Shown piece after piece: positions 58,011-64,000 of a stretch of 64,000 nt of DNA; positions within the stretch are counted from its first letter, which is position 1, and every line of letters starts with the position of its first letter. This DNA is from Cannabis sativa (taxonomy: Eukaryota; Streptophyta; Magnoliopsida; Rosales; Cannabaceae): positions 9,300,001 through 9,364,000 of the forward strand of contig NC_083603.1 in assembly GCF_029168945.1 (NCBI RefSeq), written 5' to 3'. The notes under the pieces were generated by a model. The model saw nothing but the letters and a program-made list of their open reading frames with translations, had not been told where the DNA came from and did no database searches. A program made the translations under genes and the position numbers.

Positions 58011-58718
58011 GGAAGATGATGAGATTTAGGGTTTGTTTCAGAAAAAGAAAAAGAGATTAATTAGGGTTTCAACATATCCTTTTCATACTCCCATTTATTT
58101 TCTTATTTTTTTTCTTTTATTGCTTTTAATAAATAAATTAAGAGAGAAAGAAGGAACCATTGCACGTGTCCTTCAACTTTTTTGGCTTTTTAATTTCTTT
58201 TATTTATTTTTATTGAATCTTTAGTGACCCACCTTATGGGACTCTGAATACATTTAGAGTTAGAATGTGTGTGTCACTATATATTTATAAATTTTTTAAA
58301 ATAAATAAGTTTTTTAGTGACACGCATTATGGAACATATACTTGAAATTTTTGCTGTCTAGTAATGTGTGTCACTAAAATTAACTAAAATATTTAGTTAC
58401 CCGCACTTTGTTTGCAGGTCACTAAATTATGTCACTAAATGTGTAAATATTGTAGTAGTGTGATCTCTCTTTTGAATGGCACAAGTAGGTGTTAACTCTT
58501 TCTCAATTCGCTTATAAATATTTACAAGATTAGTGGTGTGCTAAGTTATTACGGTAGACGACAGAGCGCAAGATTAGAATTTTAATAAAATTTTAGTGTA
58601 AGGAATTTATATTTTATTTTTTATTCATATATACTTAAATACAGTATATGAGAATTGAGAATTAATTATTATTTTTTTGTTTGAATTTTGATTCGTGTAA
58701 ATAATTTTTATGATTATT

Positions 58719-59441
58719 GTTGACCGAGGTTTTCAGCAACCAAATGTATAATGTAATAATTGGAGCTTAGGGTAATTAATGCAGGTACTTTTACGTAGTT
58801 CAGGCATTAATGAGCCATAGTCCACGAATCTCTGTTATTAATGACAGAGTATTTCTTACAGAGAATATTTCTGTGTCTTTTTTCCGATCCCTTACTAATT
58901 TTAGTAAGGGGTATTTATAGCGATTGGTGGGAAGAAAAAAAAGAGTAACTTGTCTTTAAGTGACAACTATGGGCATGCACAAGTTCTCGAAAAGTACAAA
59001 ATAGGGCATGCATTACCTACATAATAGGTTGCTTAGGTTTTAGGTGAAATTAGCCTTCATTCCTTCTTAATTGATGTGATTCTTCATAATGGAGCTATCA
59101 CTAGCTCCTTTGATTATCGTGTAATCACCCTAAGTTGGGTTTATGACATCTAACACGTCCTCTTATGGGTACTCCCAAACGTTTTCTCCATGCCGCATTG
59201 AATGCGAAGTGACTGTTCAACTTCAGCCTTACTGGCCCGGAGAAGCCCATCCGCGCTTTAGCTCCCGGAGGAGAAGATAGGCCTACTTGCACATGTTCGG
59301 GAGCTAGCCCTTTCAATTGCACTTATTCTTTCTTGAGATGGTTTGGTTAAGTCTTCAACTCGTCTCCGGGTGACGTGCCCATATATGCCACATGTTGCAT
59401 ATAACATCTGCCACATATATTGGGAATAAATTGGGTTGACA
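58719..59441 (-). mobile_element. 3' LTR of a Tat-type gypsy element
   Basis: 723 bp. On the plus strand TGTTGACCGAGG ... GGGTTGACA; on the minus strand TGTCAACCC ... CGGTCAACA. Directly to the right, the minus strand has a polypurine tract (TTAGGGGGTAAA), which shows the LTR is the 3' LTR of a minus-strand element extending right. A minus-strand TATA box CTATAAATAC is at 58911-58920. The TTTTACGTAGTTCAGG and AGTCCACGAATC words are typical of such LTRs. The other LTR is outside the window. Confidence 0.78.
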
Positions 59442-59453
59442 TTTACCCCCTAA
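59442..59453 (-). promoter_or_regulatory. Polypurine tract of the Tat-type element
   Basis: The minus strand reads TTAGGGGGTAAA just before the LTR start TGTCAACC. It sets orientation and inner LTR border. Confidence 0.8.
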
Positions 59454-60446
59454 GTCTTATTTAGTCGTAGGTAAATGAGACTTGTAAGCTTTCTCCGGTA
59501 TCAATGAATGCAAGGACACATGCCTCGAGCGTGTAGGCAATATTTATGATCATCATCATTGGCCTTTGTTTCTTTTGCAGGAAACGATTTGCTTCTCGCC
59601 TATTGACGATCCTCTCCATCAATGCCGGTGTCAAAGAGGTAATCAAACGTTTCAACTGCCCTTTCTCTTCATCATAAATTTTCGTCTAATTTGTTGGATC
59701 AAGGGATCTGAACCGTTGTGAGCGCCTACCATACAATGGTGTTTGATCGACACTGCCTCACACCCCAAATGGTCTTTAAAAGCCAACACTTTCCTCAACT
59801 GGGTCATTTCTACTGCACTTTAGTTTCCAAAAATTTCAAACCAATTCGATAAAATTCCAAATGCCCCTGATTTTCTTTTGCTCTTCCTCCGCCGTTGTAA
59901 GGAAAAATATTATCATCACACGATGTCTTCATTCCTCTCCTTTCTTTCATTGTGTAAGTTCTCTATGCTTTTATACTTCTTTTCATCTGCTAGGGCAAAT
60001 AGTGATAATAATGTGTATTTATTTGCTTTGTTTGGTTCCTTCAAAATGATGGCCTTGGTTGCCGTTGGCGCGACGCCCCCTTTGATGGGCGTCTGATGGC
60101 TTGTGTCTTTCTTTATCACCATATTTTGTTTTTCTTACTTTCACTATGCATGTATTGCTTCTCTCTTTCTTTTAAAGAGCTGAGATCGGAGGGTTTTTTG
60201 TATGCCCCTGTCTGGCAGTTCGAAGTTGCTTTTGCACGCCTTCTATATATATATTTTTTTTTTCTGATTTCCCTGTGTTTCTTGGATATTTTGCACCTGA
60301 TGTCTGTATTTGTGAATCGTTTAATTCCTTTTGACAACCATTTGAAGGGGACCTCTTTCCATCGGTTAGGGGACCCCCATTCCCCTTTTTGACTTAGGGT
60401 TTGATGTGGCGGCTAACTCCTGGGATTTCTTATTTTTTTTAGATGA
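59454..60446. other. Region between LTR and antisense coding block
   Basis: No clear gene. By position it could hold the promoter and 5' UTR of the plus-strand coding block that follows (internal promoter would be needed). The frames at 59861-60392 are rich in Phe/Leu from T-rich DNA and not convincing. Confidence 0.4.
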
Positions 60447-62797
60447 GTGAAGTCCTATGACCATCACAAACACAGTTTCTTTGGGTTCGACCAAGAAATT
60501 CTCAATCGCCATCAACCCGACTCTATGTCTACCCCTGCGGCTACCAGAGTTAAATCCTCCAAGAAGGGGCCAAAGAAGTTGGCCACCTTAGAGGAGGTTA
60601 TGAAGGGCCCAGTTATTTACAAGAAGCTTGTGTGTCATTCCAATGGTTGGGAGGCTGACGAACTTTATTCGATATTAACTTGCGCCCATCAACTAGAGAA
60701 GATTGTCACTGTTGCTGGGATTAAGCCCTCTGGTTTTGGAGTTTACCACCGTCTTCCCAAGGATGAAGAGACGCCAAACCACAACTACAATGGCTCGGGG
60801 TTGGAGTCATGACTTATCTGATGTCCGGGGCCACGCTATCCCTCCAAGACTTCATTGACTTCCTTATTTTCGTTGGGCTTTCACCCTATCAACTGATTCT
60901 ACAAGCTTACCGCCTGTTATCAGGCTTCTTTATTTTTTATGTAGCCAAGAGCTCGGCTCCGCCCAACCTCGCTGAAATTTTATATTTTTACGAACTACTT
61001 TCAGTCCCCAAGAAGGGCGATAAATTTAAAGACGATTTTTACAAACTTCAGGCCCATTTGGCCAATGAGACTTTAGTACCCTTTAATTTCCAAAAGAATG
61101 TAAAGGAGTATCGCCACAGATTTTTCTTCTCTTTTGGGTTCAAGGCCTTCGAGTGTCCAGATCTACTAACAGACTGGGTCAAGATATCCCCCATGCATTA
61201 TACTACCCCCACCCAATTCTTCCTGAACCATACGCAAGTGTTTTCCAATTACAAGAAATAAGACTTGAATGTGGGTGACCTGGTTACGACGGCCAATTGC
61301 AGGAGGGCCAAGTTTATTTTAGAGAGTCAATTTGTTGATGACTTCAACTTGTCTAAGGTCTTCTGTCCCAACGTCCAAAATCTTGGGAGTGAAAATGCAC
61401 TCAGGGCAGACATTATTTCATCCGCAAAAGATAAATATAACAAGTATAGATACAAAAGGGAGCAGGAGCTCGGGTATGCTCGCCTTCAGGCTGCCTCCGG
61501 GAGGGTTTCCCAAAAGGAGGCAGGGAAAGAAAAAACTCCAGTCCGGCCAAAGTTTGCATTCCTGGTTCCAAACTCCGGGTCCCTTGTCGCAAATACCTCT
61601 AGAGTTTGTAAGTCTCCTTTGAATATTCATCTCGTTCCTTTTGTCCAAACTTACGCTAACTTAAGGCCAGTGGAATTTGATAAAAGACTATATAGCTTTC
61701 GGATGCCCCATTCCCGGTGGGGCGATAATGCCAAGGGTTTTTATTTCTCCAATTTAAGTCATTTCTTGGGTCGGTCTTGGATGGGCTCTGGTCCTCTCGT
61801 ACCAATCCTTTTGGATCATTCCTCCTACATGACTTTGAGTTGGTTTCTTCCTTCAAATAGCTTTTTAAGAGATGACGACACTAGCTTTTTAATTTATGAA
61901 TTTGCTAGGACTGAATTAGATCACCAGGGTAGGATTAGTCTCGCTGCACTATACTTGCATTTGTAATTTTTTGTTGTTACCCTGACCTTTTGTTTATTTT
62001 GAAATGCGAAACCCATGGAGGATCCTCTGGACGCCCTTGCCCAGACTCACAGCCCCGAGTCAGACATGTCGATGCACCCTCGAGTGACTATGACTCCAAC
62101 GGGACCTTCTATTGAAGCTATTAGGAACCAGGAGGTGGTTTTGATCGATGAAGAAGAAGAAGAGGTGCTCCCTAACCTTGATCGAAAATGTAAAAGCGTC
62201 ACCTCTGAGCTAAAATCTTCAAAGAAGTTGAAGAGGGTTGACACCCCCGACCCCAGTGTCGATTCAGGGACTCTTTCTGAGATTGACGAGTATCCGGCCC
62301 CTCTAGGCATCAACCTGACCCCTGCCCATCCTGACAAGGAAACGATCTAGCTCCGCATCACTAAAGACAACTATGTTATGGAAAAGTTGTCCAAGGGGGA
62401 CGCTGAAGCGGAGGTTATAAAGAAGTGGTTGAGGCAGGCTCAAGACGGGTCCTCCCGAGGTGAGTATACAGGAGATGTTTGGGATCTGAACTTGGACCCC
62501 ATGACAGATTGGTTTAAGCGCTTCGTGGGCCCTAATCTGGTTCCATTTGCTTCAGAGATGGTGAGTCAATTTGCTGCTAATTTAACCCAGCTTCCCACTA
62601 AGAGGTATGTAGCTTGTGCTTCTTCTAACCCCATTTACTGGATCCAAGACATGAGTGTTGCCTTGATAGCAATAAGTGTCAGTTTTTTACACCTCTTTTT
62701 ATATTTTATTTTCAAAGTTCCAACCTTATTCTTCTTTGGTGCTATATTGCTGCGGAGGCCGATCGACTTTCCAAGACTTTGATTGATTAAGGGTTTA
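60447..62797 (+). pseudogene. Antisense additional ORF, Transposase_28-like (putative gypsy-type transposon protein), broken
   Basis: A chain of plus-strand frames: 60447-60812, 60809-61261, 61265-61966, 62015-62350 and 62378-62797. FIDFLIFVGLSPYQLILQAY, ILYFYELLSVPKKGDKFKDD and EYRHRFFFSFGF fit the Transposase_28 pattern; later parts are a low-complexity acidic linker and a tail ending EADRLSKTLI. The frames overlap or abut with stops or shifts at 60812, 61261, about 61966 and 62350, so the gene is broken or partly spliced. The LTR and PPT to the left show the host element runs on the minus strand, so this gene is antisense to it, as described for additional ORFs of Tat/Retand elements. Confidence 0.65.
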
Positions 62798-63309
62798 CTG
62801 TAACACCCTAACTAGACTAGAGGTGTTACGTGATTTTTAAACGTGTTGTGCAGCTCGTTGCTAATCAACGAGGTTTATGGAAATCGTGATTAATTAAAAT
62901 TTTGTTTTTTTTTAATTAAAACTTACATAATACATACAAAAATATTCGGGATTCCGATTACAAAATACTTTACGAAAGGTTACTAATTCTTTACAAAACA
63001 TTTGTCACCCAGCGACTAATTACAAAAGCACTATCGTCCTGAGGATCGTACGCTCCAGGCCTAACCGCCCCGACATGTACAATCTTCATCGGCTCGTCCT
63101 CACGGTTCTTCAGCCTTTGCCTTGCCCTTACCTACACATAAACATAGCACTGTGAGTTGACAGACTCAGTAAGAAAAGCATAAATCATAAAACATACATA
63201 AATCCCGGGTTATGATCAGAGCCTATACCCCTGACCACAACCCTAAACCCCGTGTCCCACACGGTACTAAGTCTCGAAAGTTCGTACGACAGTACTTTTG
63301 ACAGAGTAA

Positions 63310-63570
63310 CAGCCTATACTCGGTACACTGGTCATACTCCAGCAGCTAGTCATACTCTAGCTTTACCGATGTGTTACAGTATCAGCCTATACTTGGTACA
63401 CTAGTCATACTCTAGCTGCTAGTCATACTCTAGCCTTACCGATGTGATACAGTCAAACAGTACAGTACCATCGACCATAATATCAGCCTATACTCGGTAC
63501 ACTGGTCATAATCCAGCTTCTAGTCATACTCTAGCTTTACCGATGTGATATTGTCGGATGGTACGAAGCC
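63310..63570. repeat. Tandem repeats in the 62799 LTR
   Basis: Three copies of a roughly 70-90-bp unit with CAGCCTATACT(C/T)GGTACACT, GGTCATACTCCAGC or AGTCATACTCTAGC, and TTTACCGATGTG(T/A)TA. Same position as the 19597-19830 array in the other LTR but with different core words. Confidence 0.8.
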
Positions 63571-63880
63571 AATATACATATCTAATGTAATCTAACAGGC
63601 TTCCTAACATGCACGCTAAACATGTAAATACATATGCATACTGTTATACTAATCTTACCTCAATTCCGGATTCAGGTGTGCCGGTCAACCTGAGTGGAAC
63701 GAACTGCACGGCGATTTACAGGCTCCTAAACCATAATAATCACAACACTAGATGAGTGACATGCTAGATCACTTCCTGGGAACTTAAACTACAAACTAAA
63801 AGTTTCCCTATCGATAAAAAGCATGACAATACCCTAAACAACATAAAAATGGGAAGAACTAGAGTTCCCAATTTTTCCCC

Positions 63881-63986
63881 AACCGGTAGACCGGTTCTAC
63901 AACCGAAATTCCGGTTCTGGGAAATTCCTGGAAGCCCCAACCGGTCGACCGGTTGCTGATGGCTTGCTTGAACCGGAATTCCGGTT
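63881..63986. repeat. CCGG palindrome cluster in the 62799 LTR
   Basis: AACCGGT-AG-ACCGGTT (63881-63896), AACCGAAATTCCGGTT (63901-63916, one mismatch), AACCGGTCGACCGGTT (63939-63954) and AACCGGAATTCCGGTT (63971-63986). Homologous in position to 20161-20252. Confidence 0.9.
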
Positions 63987-64000
63987 CAGTGCCGAAAACA

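Larger units (their letters stand above)
51550..58460. mobile_element. Outer CACTA element, non-autonomous, interrupted
   Basis: Left end CACTTTTACAA, right end TTGTAGTAGTG, and a 3-bp duplication TGA (51547-51549, 58461-58463). Subterminal repeats TTTAGTGACAC / TTTAGTGACCC recur at both ends in inverted arrangement, as expected of CACTA transposase-binding sites. Its own sequence (51550-52188 and 57671-58460, about 1.4 kb) encodes no transposase. The interior holds a GC-richer block possibly captured from a gene. The inner CACTA at 52189 splits it. Confidence 0.88.
62799..64000 (-). mobile_element. Chromovirus LTR, cut by the window end
   Basis: Left edge TGTAACACCCTAACTAG; same terminus and internal blocks (GCAGCTCGTTGCTAATCAAC, GGCCTAACCGCCCCGACATG, GACAGACTCAGTAAGAAAAG) as the LTR at 19026. 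It inserted at TTTAC (62794-62798), directly after the end of the antisense ORF. Only about 1.2 of an expected 2.3 kb is visible, so whether it is solo or part of an element is unknown. Confidence 0.9.

Noticed and set aside
59861..60392. Overlapping Phe/Leu-rich frames as a membrane protein gene
   Set aside because: T-rich DNA open in several frames on both strands, with no start context or conserved motif.

Overview
The window is repeat-dense plant nuclear DNA, most likely from an AT-rich eudicot genome. The evidence is the mix of families: chromovirus (Tekay/Del-type) Ty3/gypsy, Ty1/copia, a Cassandra-type TRIM carrying 5S rRNA-like sequence, a Tat-lineage LTR, a plant L1-type LINE, CACTA, hAT, Mutator-like MITEs and a Helitron. 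The species cannot be named from the sequence alone. I found no intact host gene, no tRNA gene and no CRISPR array. Almost every long reading frame belongs to a decayed mobile element or is low-complexity.

Layout. 1-8 kb: AT-rich DNA with many small DNA transposons, including two related elements in opposite orientation (4096-4906, about 4927-5838), the first holding a 75-unit GA microsatellite, and a hAT element with a perfect 8-bp target duplication (7311-7995). 8.3-14.3 kb: a decayed LINE on the minus strand. 14.9-16.9 kb: a gypsy solo LTR flanked by AAATA. 17.25-26.9 kb: a copia-type solo LTR (flanked by GATTA) split by a composite insertion (19026-26746, flanked by TAACT). In that composite a chromovirus lacking its 5' LTR is joined, primer-binding site to primer-binding site and head to head, to a Cassandra-type element that also lacks its 5' LTR. 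27-33 kb: Mutator-like MITEs, a hAT inside a hAT, and a long AT-rich stretch.

33.2-46.7 kb: a young Ty1/copia element (TSD AGATA) with a nearly complete gag-pol on the minus strand. Its right LTR is split by a second copia-type element (39524-46564, TSD CTTTA) that has almost identical LTRs but a badly decayed pol. 46.9-51.5 kb: a short Helitron, a possible LTR fragment, MITEs and one half of an old local duplication. 51.55-58.46 kb: a non-autonomous CACTA element (TSD TGA) interrupted by a second CACTA element (52189-57667, TSD ACA) with remnants of TNP2, Transposase_24-like and Ulp1-protease-like genes. 58.7-62.8 kb: the 3' end of a minus-strand Tat-type gypsy element whose plus-strand coding region (Transposase_28-like) lies antisense to the element. 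It is interrupted at 62799 by another chromovirus LTR that runs off the window.

How the parts relate. The nests give relative ages: copia solo LTR, then chimeric gypsy/Cassandra; copia 33177, then copia 39524; local duplication, then outer CACTA, then inner CACTA; Tat element, then chromovirus. The most notable object is the gypsy/Cassandra composite. It has the structure expected if two reverse-transcription intermediates in one particle, both stopped before plus-strand transfer, were joined at their PBS ends and then integrated through their two outer LTR ends.
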